In this document: piece after piece, positions 25,297 to 33,258 of the stretch
Numbering within the stretch: position 1 is the first letter of the stretch
Layout: each line of letters opens with the position of its first letter
NCBI RefSeq assembly: GCF_900178005.1
Contig: NZ_FXBS01000004.1
Location: 1-64,000 of the forward strand
Direction: 5' to 3'
Origin: Tuberibacillus sp. Marseille-P3662
Lineage (GTDB): Bacteria; Bacillota; Bacilli; Bacillales; Sporolactobacillaceae
Length of the DNA stretch: 64,000 nucleotides
Notes under the pieces: model-generated
Database searches by the model: none
Told to the model about the DNA's origin: nothing
Seen by the model: the letters and a program-made list of their open reading frames with translations, nothing else
Made by a program: the position numbers and the translations under genes

Positions 25297-26410
25297 AGGA
25301 GGGTAAAACATGTTCTCTTATATAGAAAAACAATTGATTCCCGATTTTTTTTGTACCACGGTGATTGGGATGAACCCAGTCTCCCATATACCCCGCTTGT
25401 TGTGCCTCCTGAAATGTATTCCCGAGGACCTTTTGATTAGATATGAATGCATCATTATGCTGTTTTGCATAGGCTTTCATCGAATGAATAAAATTTAATA
25501 ATCGCTTTTGTTTATACTTGACGGCATTGGGTGCATTGATAAGAATCTGACATTTGCTTGCTTCAAATGGCTTGAGATAGTGCCTCAAGTGGCGTCTAAA
25601 TTCACCCACTGAGCTTCTGTACCTATCGTTTGTCCCGCCGTTAAAAATCAGCAAATCAGGCTTGAGCTGCTGAAGCCATTGTTTCATAAAGGCATTGTTC
25701 AATTGAGCATGCCAGCGTAACAAATCCCCCCCTTGTCCGATGCGACTAACGGCTACCCCGCCATTTTTTAAAAATATCCCGCCAAAAAGGGTCACTTTGC
25801 CAGATATATGCCGGATGACCACTTGACGATCCTGAACATGCTTAGGCAGTTCAATGGTTTTTAAACTTAATGATCCGCCTGTATCGACCTGAATGAACTT
25901 CTGATGACGATACCCTATTTTAAAGCTTCCGCCATCGGGTTGTTGTAAATAGAACACACGGCCGTATGTCCAGTCCTTTTTGAGATCGAAACGCAACCAA
26001 TCAGATCGCCCCTTATTCGTATACAGTCCCTTTAAATCAAATGAATATTGTGAAGGATATTGACCCGGCTCTAAATCATTAATTTCCTTTAATCGCCGAG
26101 ACATCTTTAATTGATGATGATCCTGCTTAAAATAAATACTGTCAAACGGGACATAACCTGGTCCCCCGTCCCCATAAGTCTTATGCATTTGGGGGATTAA
26201 TGTATCCAAGTACCGGCTTTTTGTTTTATGAGTCAGAGCACCGTTGGTTAAACTATCAAGTCCTGCAACAATCAAGAACGGCCGCTTTTCTGGCGTCGCA
26301 TCAGCTTGTTCAAAACGTCCATCAGCTGAAGGAATCGCTACTTGTATAATGACAACAATGAGACTAAAACCAATAACGAATAAGCCCAATCTTTTTACCA
26401 CATCATTCAT
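25271..26410 (-). CDS. Membrane-anchored SGNH/GDSL-type hydrolase
   Basis: A 379-residue protein with an N-terminal membrane anchor (about residues 8-26, GLFVIGFSLIVVIIQVA) and an extracytoplasmic esterase fold. SGNH blocks are visible: nucleophile Ser in GLDSLTNG (block I), GQGGD (block II), FNGGTNDRYR (block III) and the catalytic Asp-His in DWVHPNHRG (block V). Between blocks I and II is a beta-rich insert of about 170 residues. Such proteins deacylate polysaccharides or lipids at the cell surface; the substrate is unknown. Its first codons and promoter face a 280-bp intergenic region with an orphan terminator. Confidence 0.82.
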   Translation of the reverse strand: MNDVVKRLGLFVIGFSLIVVIIQVAIPSADGRFEQADATPEKRPFLIVAGLDSLTNGALTHKTKSRYLDTLIPQMHKTYGDGGPGYVPFDSIYFKQDHHQLKMSRRLKEINDLEPGQYPSQYSFDLKGLYTNKGRSDWLRFDLKKDWTYGRVFYLQQPDGGSFKIGYRHQKFIQVDTGGSLSLKTIELPKHVQDRQVVIRHISGKVTLFGGIFLKNGGVAVSRIGQGGDLLRWHAQLNNAFMKQWLQQLKPDLLIFNGGTNDRYRSSVGEFRRHLRHYLKPFEASKCQILINAPNAVKYKQKRLLNFIHSMKAYAKQHNDAFISNQKVLGNTFQEAQQAGYMGDWVHPNHRGTKKIGNQLFFYIREHVLPSYKKEHAGF

Positions 26411-26554
26411 CCCTTATCAATCGTCCTTTTCATCCTTGCATTCTTACTGTTACCAACCCCCATAAAAAATTATTATCGACATATAACCCAGAAAATCTTT
26501 AGTGGAACGAAATACTATATATGTACCCCCTTTATTTTAAGTAAAAGATCCCCG

Positions 26555-26592
26555 AAAACACACTAAGCAGCGCTGCTTAGTGTGTTTTTTGT
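26555..26592. terminator. Orphan terminator-like palindrome
   Basis: A perfect inverted repeat (AACACACTAAGCAGC and its complement) is followed by six T on the plus strand. It lies between two divergent genes, so it does not follow any annotated gene; about 145 bp of non-coding sequence precede it. Confidence 0.8.
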
Positions 26593-26690
26593 ATCAGTAG
26601 GCCTTCGAACGAACCAAAGAATATTTGTAGTCCTGCATGTCTGTTATTTTAAGGGAAATACTATCGGTATGATTAACAGGCGGTGAGAAT

Positions 26691-27158
26691 ATGTCAGACA
26701 GGAAAATTTTAAAAGGGCTATTAGTTATAGGGTTAATTTCATTCCCTTTTACAGTTAAAAAACCGAGGACTTTGGAATGGATGTTCATTTATGTCGCTCA
26801 ATCAATATTGGGCAGTTTGTTGGGAAACTTAGCTGTGGCCAATAAGTTGATCGCTTATCCGGTTCGCATTTCTCGAAAATATCATACATCACTTATCTAC
26901 GAATGCCTCTTTTATCCAATGATGGGGGTTATCTATAATCGATGGACACGTACATCCAAGGGAATGTTCATAAAATTATTAATGCTGGTTGTGCCGACGA
27001 CCATCTTAGAGATGATTTTCGAAAAATATACCCGGCTTGTTAAATATATCCGTTGGAATGGATGGGCCACCTTTTTAAGCGTATCCCTAAGCTTACTTTT
27101 CATGCGTGCATTGGGCAGTATCGTTCGGCGATGGACAAAAGGACAATCGCAGCCATGA
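26691..27158 (+). CDS. CBO0543-family membrane protein, second copy
   Basis: A 155-residue protein with three to four hydrophobic segments. Its middle, YECLFYPMMGVIYNRWTR, and its end, EKYTRLVKYIRWNGWATFLSV, are typical of the CBO0543 family also seen at 18929, though the two proteins are distant. The ribosome site GGCGGTGAGA precedes the ATG. It is monocistronic as far as can be seen and convergent with the DCC-family gene. Function unknown; the family is largely confined to spore formers. Confidence 0.7.
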   Translation: MSDRKILKGLLVIGLISFPFTVKKPRTLEWMFIYVAQSILGSLLGNLAVANKLIAYPVRISRKYHTSLIYECLFYPMMGVIYNRWTRTSKGMFIKLLMLVVPTTILEMIFEKYTRLVKYIRWNGWATFLSVSLSLLFMRALGSIVRRWTKGQSQP

Positions 27159-27269
27159 TGCGACGGCATATCATGGAAAGCAACCAACACAACAAATGAA
27201 TCGATTGAATAATTTTGAAAAGTTCGAGGTTGAGAGCGGGGGGCATTTTTCTAGTCTGGAGCAAATCGA

Positions 27270-27680
27270 TTAATCATCTTGATTGTCTTGAAAATGAACT
27301 TGACACTGTCCGTCATCACATTGTCCTACAGGAACAATGCTCCGACGATCCGCAATGAATCGGTACAACTTTTGCCCAAGTCCGACTTTCATAGATAGCC
27401 AAATGAACGGAACCAAAGCAATATAGATCGGGATACGCTTAGTGATTTCCAAGATTGTTGCAATCCCTGAAAAGCTTTGACCATCTCGTTTCCGTATACT
27501 ATAGATCCGGTCTTCAACATCCATTCCGTGTAATTGATACGTTTCCATGACACCTTCAGTTCGAAAGGAAATGAATTCAATGTTCCCTAGTCGATCCATC
27601 TTACGCATCGCTCTCATGGCGCGCGTACACATCGGGCACCAGCCATCATAAAAAACTTTTAGCGTTGGCTTCTGAGACAT
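27270..27680 (-). CDS. DCC-family thiol-disulfide oxidoreductase-like protein (DUF393)
   Basis: A 136-residue protein with the hallmark FYDGWCPMCTRAMRAM near residues 9-24 (DGxCPxC) that names the DCC family, then a hydrophobic segment (IYIALVPFIWLSMKVGLG). A Cys-containing tail, GQCDDGQCQVHF, adds two further cysteines. Redox activity is assumed from the CxxC motif; partners are unknown (relative of B. subtilis YuxK). The start is the ATG 8 bases after GGAGG, five codons inside the longest frame. It is the last gene of a three-gene minus-strand group. Confidence 0.85.
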   Translation of the reverse strand: MSQKPTLKVFYDGWCPMCTRAMRAMRKMDRLGNIEFISFRTEGVMETYQLHGMDVEDRIYSIRKRDGQSFSGIATILEITKRIPIYIALVPFIWLSMKVGLGQKLYRFIADRRSIVPVGQCDDGQCQVHFQDNQDD

Positions 27681-27710
27681 TAGCGCTCCCTCCAAACTAA
27701 TACTTATACG

Positions 27711-28265
27711 TTATTCCTTATGATCCCTTGCTACATGAAAAAAGTCCCCAGATTTAGTCCCACTTGGCTGACTAACATGCTGTAGTAACGGAATATTTTT
27801 CGAACAATGAATGTAGGCTTCCTCGACGGTAATCTTAACCCACGTTGTGATCGATTGATGATTCGGGAGTTCCGGATGTAAGTGATAGGCGTCTGCTTCT
27901 GAAAGGATGACTGCTGAGCCATTCACATGCAAGCCAACTTGATGTTGAAAAAAATCGATAAACAACAACGTTAAGTGAGGATTTTCAACCAAATTACCTA
28001 GACTCGCCATCACCCCGTTCCCTTTGTATTCCGGAAACAGTAAGGTCTGCTTATCGACGATTTTTATAAATCCTGGTGCACCGGTTTTAATAGAACAATC
28101 TGTTTGTCCTTCACCATCAGCGGTTGCCAAAAATACCATGCCAATCCTCTTGATAAAGGATTGCATCGCATCATTAAGATAATCTAGCATTTGCTTATCA
28201 TAAAAAGCAAGGGCTTTTGCTTCACTGTCAAACTGCTGTTGCAGCCTTCGTTCTCCACTCATCAT
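27711..28265 (-). CDS. Pyridoxamine 5'-phosphate oxidase-like flavoprotein
   Basis: A 184-residue protein of the PNPOx-like split-barrel fold. Visible features are FLATADGEGQTDCSIKTGAPGF, the strand LLFPEYKGNGVMASLGNL and NPHLTLLFIDFFQHQVGLHVNG, which together match the FMN-binding core of the putative PPOX-like family. The gene overlaps the preceding membrane-protein gene by four bases (ATGA), indicating translational coupling. The reaction is unknown. The spacing to the DCC-family gene (30 bp) suggests one transcript of three genes. Confidence 0.8.
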   Translation of the reverse strand: MMSGERRLQQQFDSEAKALAFYDKQMLDYLNDAMQSFIKRIGMVFLATADGEGQTDCSIKTGAPGFIKIVDKQTLLFPEYKGNGVMASLGNLVENPHLTLLFIDFFQHQVGLHVNGSAVILSEADAYHLHPELPNHQSITTWVKITVEEAYIHCSKNIPLLQHVSQPSGTKSGDFFHVARDHKE

Positions 28266-28693
28266 TTGCCCCTCTCTTCTCTATTGTCCTGATTGAGATG
28301 AGATGATTGCCCGGCCTCACGCGCATTTTCCAATACCGACTGCAGAAGAAAAATACGAGAAATTTGCCTTAAACGAACGATGATATATAGAAATGGCCCG
28401 ACAAAGAACAGAATAAATAACAACAGTAACCAAACTGAAGGCTCTAAATGAATGGCGGACAGCCAGCCAAACGCTAAACCCGTGAAATTTTCCTTATATA
28501 CATAAATGATGGTTATCATTGCCGCTAGAAATACATAGACAGCATGGAAAGTTAATTTAATATACTTGAAATATCCCTGCAATCCGTGTGAATATTGCCT
28601 ATTAATATCACAACTCATATTTTGGACGTATGTTCTTAAAGTCCCCTGCGAAAATTTTTTCCATAATGTAATATAACTTCCTCTTAAACTCAC
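28262..28693 (-). CDS. Hypothetical two-helix membrane protein
   Basis: A 143-residue protein I do not recognise. It has a basic N-terminal 40 residues, two membrane segments (about 50-68 and 85-108, the latter WLLLLFILFFVGPFLYIIV) and a hydrophilic tail. Start is GTG with AAGGGGTG 8 bases upstream. It is the first gene of a short operon with a PPOX-like flavoprotein and a DCC-family protein, which hints at a redox-related membrane function, but this is inference only. Confidence 0.65.
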   Translation of the reverse strand: MSLRGSYITLWKKFSQGTLRTYVQNMSCDINRQYSHGLQGYFKYIKLTFHAVYVFLAAMITIIYVYKENFTGLAFGWLSAIHLEPSVWLLLLFILFFVGPFLYIIVRLRQISRIFLLQSVLENAREAGQSSHLNQDNREERGK

Positions 28694-28798
28694 CCCGGAG
28701 ACACCCCTTCACATGTGACATCTTATTTCTATTATAATATGTTTTAGCACATCACACAGCTCTTTCGCTTGTTTTGTAAAAAAAGATTTGTATTACGT

Positions 28799-28836
28799 AA
28801 AAACGCGGTTCCTCGACCAAGCGAGAAACCGCGTTG
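28799..28836 (-). terminator. Terminator of tRNA-Val
   Basis: On the minus strand AACGCGGTTTCTCG, a 6-base loop and CGAGGAACCGCGTT are followed by TTT, a few bases downstream of the tRNA 3' end. Confidence 0.9.
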
Positions 28837-28842
28837 TGACAG

Positions 28843-28915
28843 TGATCCGTACTGGGCTCGAACCAGTGACCTCATGCCTGTCAAGCATGCGCTCTCCCGA
28901 CTGAGCTAACGGATC
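28843..28915 (-). tRNA. tRNA-Val (anticodon GAC)
   Basis: The minus strand folds as a 73-base cloverleaf: acceptor GATCCGT/ACGGATC with discriminator A, D arm with AGCTCAGTCGGGAGAGC, anticodon arm CATGC-TTGACAG-GCATG giving anticodon GAC, and T arm with GGTTCGAGCC. The CCA end is not encoded. It is a single tRNA gene with its own promoter and terminator rather than part of an rRNA operon. Confidence 0.93.
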
Positions 28916-28956
28916 ATAATTGCTTCAACTTTATCTTTTTGTTAAGGACAAGTATT

Positions 28957-28985
28957 AATATACCAGATAAATAACTATGCGTCAA
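28957..28985 (-). promoter_or_regulatory. Promoter of tRNA-Val
   Basis: The minus strand has TTGACG (28980-28985), a 17-bp spacer and TATATT (28957-28962), 41 bp before the tRNA. Confidence 0.8.
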
Positions 28986-29062
28986 TAAAAATGTAAAATT
29001 AAAATGTCGTTCATATTCATTAGCTTATACAAATATAAAATATGAAATATGAAATCTTTCAT

Positions 29063-29089
29063 GTTTATAAGTCTATCAATATTGGGTAA
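29063..29089 (+). promoter_or_regulatory. Possible sigma-B promoter of the YtxH gene
   Basis: GTTTAT, a 15-bp spacer and GGGTAA resemble the general-stress consensus GTTTAA-N13-15-GGGTAT. It lies about 110 bp before the start codon of a YtxH-type gene, a family often under sigma-B control. Confidence 0.4.
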
Positions 29090-29201
29090 TCCCTAAAATA
29101 AGAGGTGCCTACGATTCCATTATTTAATTTTTTTTTAAAAAGGGATTGAATGTTGTAAGCAAATTCGTAATAATATGAATAACAGTCCAAGGAGGTATAT
29201 C

Positions 29202-29549
29202 ATGACAGAACAAAATGATCAAACGAATAACAGTAGCCTTAATGTTAAGGATTTTTTAATTGGAGGCTTAATCGGCGGCATTGTTGGAGCGTCAACCGCC
29301 TTTCTAACAGCGCCAAAACCAGGTAAAGATGTTCGCAGAGATCTTGCTGACCAATCTGTCGCCATCAAAAACCGTTCATCTGATTTTGCTAGAACCGTTT
29401 CTGAACAATCTTCTAAAGTCAGTGACAAAGCTAAAGAATTAAAAGCTCGATTTAATCAGGACGATCAAACTGATCAGGAAGTTCCCGTCGACGATGACGA
29501 TGATGAAATCGCGACGACAAAGGAACAGGAACCCGTTGAATTAAGATAG
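29202..29549 (+). CDS. YtxH-domain general stress protein
   Basis: A 115-residue protein with one glycine-rich N-terminal membrane segment (FLIGGLIGGIVGASTAFLTAP, residues about 18-38), the PGKDVRRDL motif of the YtxH/DUF948-type family, a helical Ser/Lys-rich middle and an acidic tail (DDDDDE). Such proteins are common small stress proteins of Bacillus; the mechanism is unknown. The start is set by AAGGAGG 6 bases upstream, nine codons inside the longest frame. A strong terminator follows, so it is a single-gene unit. Confidence 0.85.
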   Translation: MTEQNDQTNNSSLNVKDFLIGGLIGGIVGASTAFLTAPKPGKDVRRDLADQSVAIKNRSSDFARTVSEQSSKVSDKAKELKARFNQDDQTDQEVPVDDDDDEIATTKEQEPVELR

Positions 29550-29558
29550 TTATCTCTG

Positions 29559-29596
29559 ACAGGGCTGCCCGCAATAAATGGGCCAGCCCTTTTTTA
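29559..29596 (+). terminator. Terminator of the YtxH gene
   Basis: AGGGCTG pairs with CAGCCCT across a loop that itself can pair (CCC/GGG), followed by TTTTTT. Confidence 0.88.
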
Positions 29597-29737
29597 TACA
29601 GTAAAATCGACAGCACGGATGACATAATCTGGTATGCCTATATCACTTTTACCATGAACATGATATAATAAAAATTATGATAATACGTAGAGAAGCCCTT
29701 CCGCTTCACTAAGCACTACGATAAGGAGGAACCAATT

Positions 29738-30256
29738 ATGAGATACGGAATTGCAATGTTTCCATCAAAAGAATTACAAGATAAAGCAAACGCCTATCGA
29801 AAACGCTATGACCCCCATTACTCCAATGTGCCACCGCATATCACACTTAAAGAGCCGTTTGAGCTTGAAAACGACGAGATTGACCTCATGATCAAACAAT
29901 TTCGCAGCATCGCTGATAACCACGAACCCGTTGATATTGAGGTAAAAAAAGTGAGCTCCTTTCATCCCGTCAATAATGTGATTTATTTCAAAATCGATGA
30001 GCATCCGAATTTGATGCGTTTACAAGAGAATCTGCATGAAAACGAATTAGGGGATGATCGTGAATATCAATTTGTCCCACACATTACAATTGCTCAGGAT
30101 CTTTCTGACGAGGAACATGCTGACATCCTGCAAAGCTTAAAAATGATGGATGTCCATCACAAAGAAACGATCGACCGCTTTCAACTTCTTTATCAATTGG
30201 ACAATGAATCGTGGACTGTCTATGAAACGTTTCATTTGCAAAAGAAAGGAAAGTAA
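29738..30256 (+). CDS. yjcG: YjcG family protein (2H phosphoesterase / 2'-5' RNA ligase-like)
   Basis: A 172-residue protein closely resembling B. subtilis YjcG: MRYGIAMFPSKELQDKANAY at the start and YQLDNESWTVYETFHL at the end. The two His-x-Thr motifs that define the 2H superfamily are PPHITLKEPF and VPHITIAQD, about 85 residues apart, and would form the catalytic pair for cyclic phosphodiester chemistry. The substrate is unknown. AAGGAGG precedes the ATG. It is followed after 3 bp by yjcF, the same order as in B. subtilis, so the two probably form an operon. Confidence 0.93.
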   Translation: MRYGIAMFPSKELQDKANAYRKRYDPHYSNVPPHITLKEPFELENDEIDLMIKQFRSIADNHEPVDIEVKKVSSFHPVNNVIYFKIDEHPNLMRLQENLHENELGDDREYQFVPHITIAQDLSDEEHADILQSLKMMDVHHKETIDRFQLLYQLDNESWTVYETFHLQKKGK

Positions 30257-30259
30257 TTG

Positions 30260-30688
30260 ATGAACAGGCCCGTAATCATCGTAGAATCTAAAAAACAATA
30301 TGATGACGCTTTGAATGTCCGGAACGAAGTGTTTGTGCATGAACAAAACGTTCCCGCTGATCTTGAGATCGATGAATTTGAAGACGACTCGACACATTTT
30401 GTCACTTATGAACAAGACAAACCCATCGGTGCTGGACGGCTTCGCCACATTGATCAAGTTGGCAAAGTTGAACGGATTTGTGTATTAAAGGCTTACCGGG
30501 GACATAAGGTGGGACAGGCCATCATGTGCGCCATTGAATCGTCCGCAAAAAAACAGGGGTTTCATACCCTTAAACTAAACGCCCAGAACCACGCTATCAA
30601 GTTCTATCAACAGTTGGGGTATGACGTTTGTTCTGATGAATTTATGGACGCGGGTATTCCTCACGTACAGATGACAAAATCTTTATAA
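30260..30688 (+). CDS. yjcF: GNAT acetyltransferase YjcF
   Basis: A 142-residue GNAT enzyme of the ElaA/YjcF type, with IGAGRLRHIDQVGKVERICV leading into the acetyl-CoA motif LKAYRGHKVGQAIMCAIE and the C-terminal HAIKFYQQLGYDV segment. The ATG is preceded by AAAGGA at the end of yjcG; a TTG directly before it is a less likely start. It is co-transcribed with yjcG and followed by a terminator. The acceptor substrate is unknown. Confidence 0.9.
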   Translation: MNRPVIIVESKKQYDDALNVRNEVFVHEQNVPADLEIDEFEDDSTHFVTYEQDKPIGAGRLRHIDQVGKVERICVLKAYRGHKVGQAIMCAIESSAKKQGFHTLKLNAQNHAIKFYQQLGYDVCSDEFMDAGIPHVQMTKSL

Positions 30689-30697
30689 AAAAGCAGC

Positions 30698-30726
30698 AAA
30701 CAGCCTGATCTTAGGCTGTTTTTTGC
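30698..30726 (+). terminator. Terminator of yjcG-yjcF
   Basis: AACAGCCT/AGGCTGTT with a 6-base loop is followed by TTTT. Confidence 0.88.
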
Positions 30727-30778
30727 ATATTGGGCCGAGCTTTTAGCCACCCTAAGTTTTAAAGGGGTGTGACGGTTC

Positions 30779-31462
30779 ATGGAATATCTTAGTTTAACAA
30801 TTGAATTGATCGCCGGATACTTTTCACTTCTGGGCGCAACGAAGATTATGGGCCGAACCTCCCTCTCTGAGGCGACCCCTTTTGACTTCGTTGCGGCCAT
30901 CGTCTTAGGGGAATTCGTCGGAAATGCGGTCTACGACTCTGAAGTGGATATCTGGCGGATTTTATTTGCCGTTGCTTTATGGGCTGTACTGATCCTTGCC
31001 ATTGATCTCATTACGATGAAATTTAACATCACCAGAAACCTATTTGAAAGTAAGCCATCTCTACTTATCAAAAACGGGGTCGTTGACCGGAAAGAAATGA
31101 AAAAACGCCGAATGGACATCAATCGCCTGCAAACATTGTTAAGAGATAAGGAGGTTTTTTCATTCCGGGAAATTGAATACGCGATTTACGAACCCAATGG
31201 CAAAGTGACTGTGCTAAAAAAACCTATGTACCAGAATGTTGTTAGAAGTGATATGAACCTACCCAGTCAATCAAAAAGGCTCCCCCTGCTACTAATTAAT
31301 GATGGGGTTCTCATTAAACGAAACTTGCTGCAAATGGGACAAGATGAGCAGTGGCTCCTCAATGAGTTAAATCAGCGCGGAATTAACGCCATCACTGATG
31401 TCATGTTAGCAGAATGGAGTCAAGAGGATGGACTGTTGGTCCAAAAATTAGATAACGCTTAA
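30779..31462 (+). CDS. DUF421 membrane protein (YetF/YcaP type)
   Basis: A 227-residue protein with three N-terminal membrane segments (within residues 1-85) and a cytoplasmic DUF421 domain. Family marks are KIMGRTSLSEATPFDFVAAI and the cytoplasmic FESKPSLLIKNGVV and REIEYAIYEPNGKVTVLKK. YetF-like proteins are abundant in spore formers and some occur in the spore membrane; their activity is unknown. The ribosome site is AAAGGGGTG. It is convergent with the 31470-33105 group. Confidence 0.88.
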   Translation: MEYLSLTIELIAGYFSLLGATKIMGRTSLSEATPFDFVAAIVLGEFVGNAVYDSEVDIWRILFAVALWAVLILAIDLITMKFNITRNLFESKPSLLIKNGVVDRKEMKKRRMDINRLQTLLRDKEVFSFREIEYAIYEPNGKVTVLKKPMYQNVVRSDMNLPSQSKRLPLLLINDGVLIKRNLLQMGQDEQWLLNELNQRGINAITDVMLAEWSQEDGLLVQKLDNA

Positions 31463-31469
31463 GTATCCA

Positions 31470-31664
31470 CTAGATTCGAATATCGACACGTTGTCCCTTC
31501 TCATCCATCTGTTTTAGTCGCTGCTTTTGGAAATGCAAAGAGGCTTGATCACGGTGATCCTTGACAGGCTGAGCTTTTTCCACTTTCATTGGCGTCCGAT
31601 GCCTAACTGACTTCATTGGCTGACCTTCAAAGTGCTTAACATGAACAGGTGGCAAATACCCCAA
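31470..31664 (-). CDS. Small basic protein of unknown function
   Basis: A 64-residue, His/Lys/Gln-rich protein I do not recognise, ending DEKGQRVDIRI. The likely start is TTG with GAGGTG 6 bases upstream; a GTG three codons earlier overlaps that ribosome site and is less likely. It is the first small gene downstream of an acidic spore-surface-like protein on the same strand, from which it is separated by a palindrome. Its composition would suit a small spore component, but that is inference from context only. Confidence 0.5.
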   Translation of the reverse strand: MGYLPPVHVKHFEGQPMKSVRHRTPMKVEKAQPVKDHRDQASLHFQKQRLKQMDEKGQRVDIRI

Positions 31665-31692
31665 ATCAATCACCTCATATGATTAATGATAG

Positions 31693-31722
31693 AGAGCAAC
31701 CCATGGGTTGCTCTTTTTCTTT
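31693..31722. terminator. Terminator-like palindrome
   Basis: A perfect inverted repeat, AGAGCAACCCATGGGTTGCTCT, read AGAGCAACCC with GGGTTGCTCT and no unpaired loop beyond AT, is followed by TTTTC on the plus strand. It lies just after the acidic-protein gene on the minus strand, where the T run is weaker. Confidence 0.6.
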
Positions 31723-32047
31723 AAATCCACGATCCCCAAGGCCGGCGCGGTTCTTCACGATCATCATCGTGATCGTCATGATCCTGATCATCCTCTTCGT
31801 CGTGATCTTTGTGATCGTCTTTCCAGTTTTCCTGATCGTCATGACCCTCATGATCATGATGGTCCTTTTCCTCTTCCGAAGATTCGACTGGACGAATAGG
31901 GAATCCCCAGAAATCACGTTGAACCTGCGGGCCTTGTGGGCCTTCCCAATGCTTACCTTCCGTCTCGGGAGATAATTGAACCTCATCTGCTTTGATAATA
32001 AGTTTATCAACGTGAATGGTCTTAGGTTGCTTTCTTTCCTCCGACAT
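31721..32047 (-). CDS. Acidic Asp/His-rich protein, possible spore-surface protein
   Basis: A 108-residue protein in two parts. Residues 1-55 contain TIHVDKLIIKADEVQLSPE and RDFWGFPIRPVES; the rest is a highly charged tail of Asp, His, Glu and Lys (repeats such as DDHKDHDEEDDQDHDDHDD) ending in RRPWGSWI. The tail is a plausible divalent-metal or cation-binding region. The start is the ATG after AGGAGGG, 22 codons inside the longest frame. No family was recognised with confidence. Its neighbours, a coiled-coil protein and a Cys-rich protein, suggest a spore coat or exosporium cluster. Confidence 0.65.
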   Translation of the reverse strand: MSEERKQPKTIHVDKLIIKADEVQLSPETEGKHWEGPQGPQVQRDFWGFPIRPVESSEEEKDHHDHEGHDDQENWKDDHKDHDEEDDQDHDDHDDDREEPRRPWGSWI

Positions 32048-32145
32048 CTTATTCCCTCCTAAAGATGGTTTCTTGACACTGTATGCGAAAGCACTAGGTT
32101 TTGTATAGTCCATCGCCTATAAGTGCTAGGATAAGAAGAAAGCTA

Positions 32146-33105
32146 CTAAAGATTAACCAATATTTGATTTGTACTTTTGATTTTGTAATCTAACTCTTGA
32201 AAATAGACAAAGACCTCAATGGCCACATGATCATAGTACTTGGTTTCGACAGGAACTTGAAAATCACTGACAGCCAACTCTTCTCCGGCAGCTATGGACA
32301 CCTGGGATACCGGATGGACCCATATTTCACCGCGTTCTCTAGCCTCCTGAGCCCAATCATTCTCCAGGAATGTCCATTGGAGCTGCTGGGTATCAACTTG
32401 CCCTTGGTCTACATGTTCTGCTCCTAAAATTCTCCCTTTTAATTCTGCCGCATCACCTGGAGTGAAACGAAAACACACAAACGGGGTTCCCAAAGATTGG
32501 GTACCGTTATTTTGCAAAATAAAATCTCCCCGGATCACACATCGGTTTTGATTCATAATCATCGCATAATCCAAAATACCAACTGCTAGACAGTCATCTT
32601 TCTTATTTGGATTTTTTTCCAAATCAGGTTTTTGATTTAACACCGCCTCGCCATTATTCTTTAACCGTTTATCTAAGATATTTAACCTTTTTTTATAGAC
32701 AGATAGTTCTTCATCTTTCTCATTAAGATCTCTTTGCACTTCCGCGAGTAACCGTTCATAATCTTTAACACGTTTTTGATAAGCTTCTGAATTCGAGCTG
32801 CCCGCCTGTTCTTCCTGCCCGTTATTGAGTTTTTCCATCGCTGCTTGAAGTTCAGCAATTTTTTGTTCAGACTGTGTATGTTTAGCGACCACGTCATCAT
32901 AAGCTTTTTTGAGCGCATCGTAGTCTTGTTTCAGTTTGTGATACTCAGTTCCGTCTTCTTTCAGGCGTTCGAGTTGTTCTTCCAATGCTTTAATCTTCTC
33001 CTCAGCGAAAATATGATCCTTCTCTAACTGTAATGATTTTTCCTTATAATAATTTTGTCGATCAATCAGCTGCGAATAACTAACTGTTTTTCGATCTTTA
33101 TCCAA
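32146..33105 (-). CDS. Coiled-coil protein with C-terminal beta domain
   Basis: About 319 residues. From residue 15 to 170 it is a long heptad-rich coiled coil (for example FAEEKIKALEEQLERLKEDG), then a 150-residue C-terminal domain rich in predicted beta strands, beginning DDCLAVGILDYAMIMNQNRC and ending TNQILVNL. I do not recognise the domain. A GTG 27 codons upstream gives a longer frame but has no ribosome site; TTG preceded by AGGGGGCG (6-base spacing) is preferred. Its place between an acidic protein and a Cys-rich protein suggests a structural role on the spore surface, with the coiled coil as a spacer; this is inference. Confidence 0.65.
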   Translation of the reverse strand: MDKDRKTVSYSQLIDRQNYYKEKSLQLEKDHIFAEEKIKALEEQLERLKEDGTEYHKLKQDYDALKKAYDDVVAKHTQSEQKIAELQAAMEKLNNGQEEQAGSSNSEAYQKRVKDYERLLAEVQRDLNEKDEELSVYKKRLNILDKRLKNNGEAVLNQKPDLEKNPNKKDDCLAVGILDYAMIMNQNRCVIRGDFILQNNGTQSLGTPFVCFRFTPGDAAELKGRILGAEHVDQGQVDTQQLQWTFLENDWAQEARERGEIWVHPVSQVSIAAGEELAVSDFQVPVETKYYDHVAIEVFVYFQELDYKIKSTNQILVNL

Positions 33106-33258
33106 ACAAAACGCCCCCTGACACGAAATCCTTTCTCCTAACAGCTTATGTAACAGCCGCCCATTTGTTGCCTGTTTGTTTTTCACTACGACTTATAGCA
33201 AAAAACGGGAACTCACCATGAGTCCCCGCTTCTCCTTCATTCATACTACAGTTGTGGC

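Noticed and set aside
31649-31975. 108-codon plus-strand open frame opposite the acidic protein
   Set aside because: The hydrophobic run of Ile/Met/Val is the complement of the Asp/His-rich tail; the minus frame has AGGAGGG and a sensible start.
32146-33186. GTG start giving a 346-residue coiled-coil protein
   Set aside because: No ribosome site precedes it, while a TTG 27 codons later has AGGGGGCG at good spacing; the shorter form was annotated, with some doubt.
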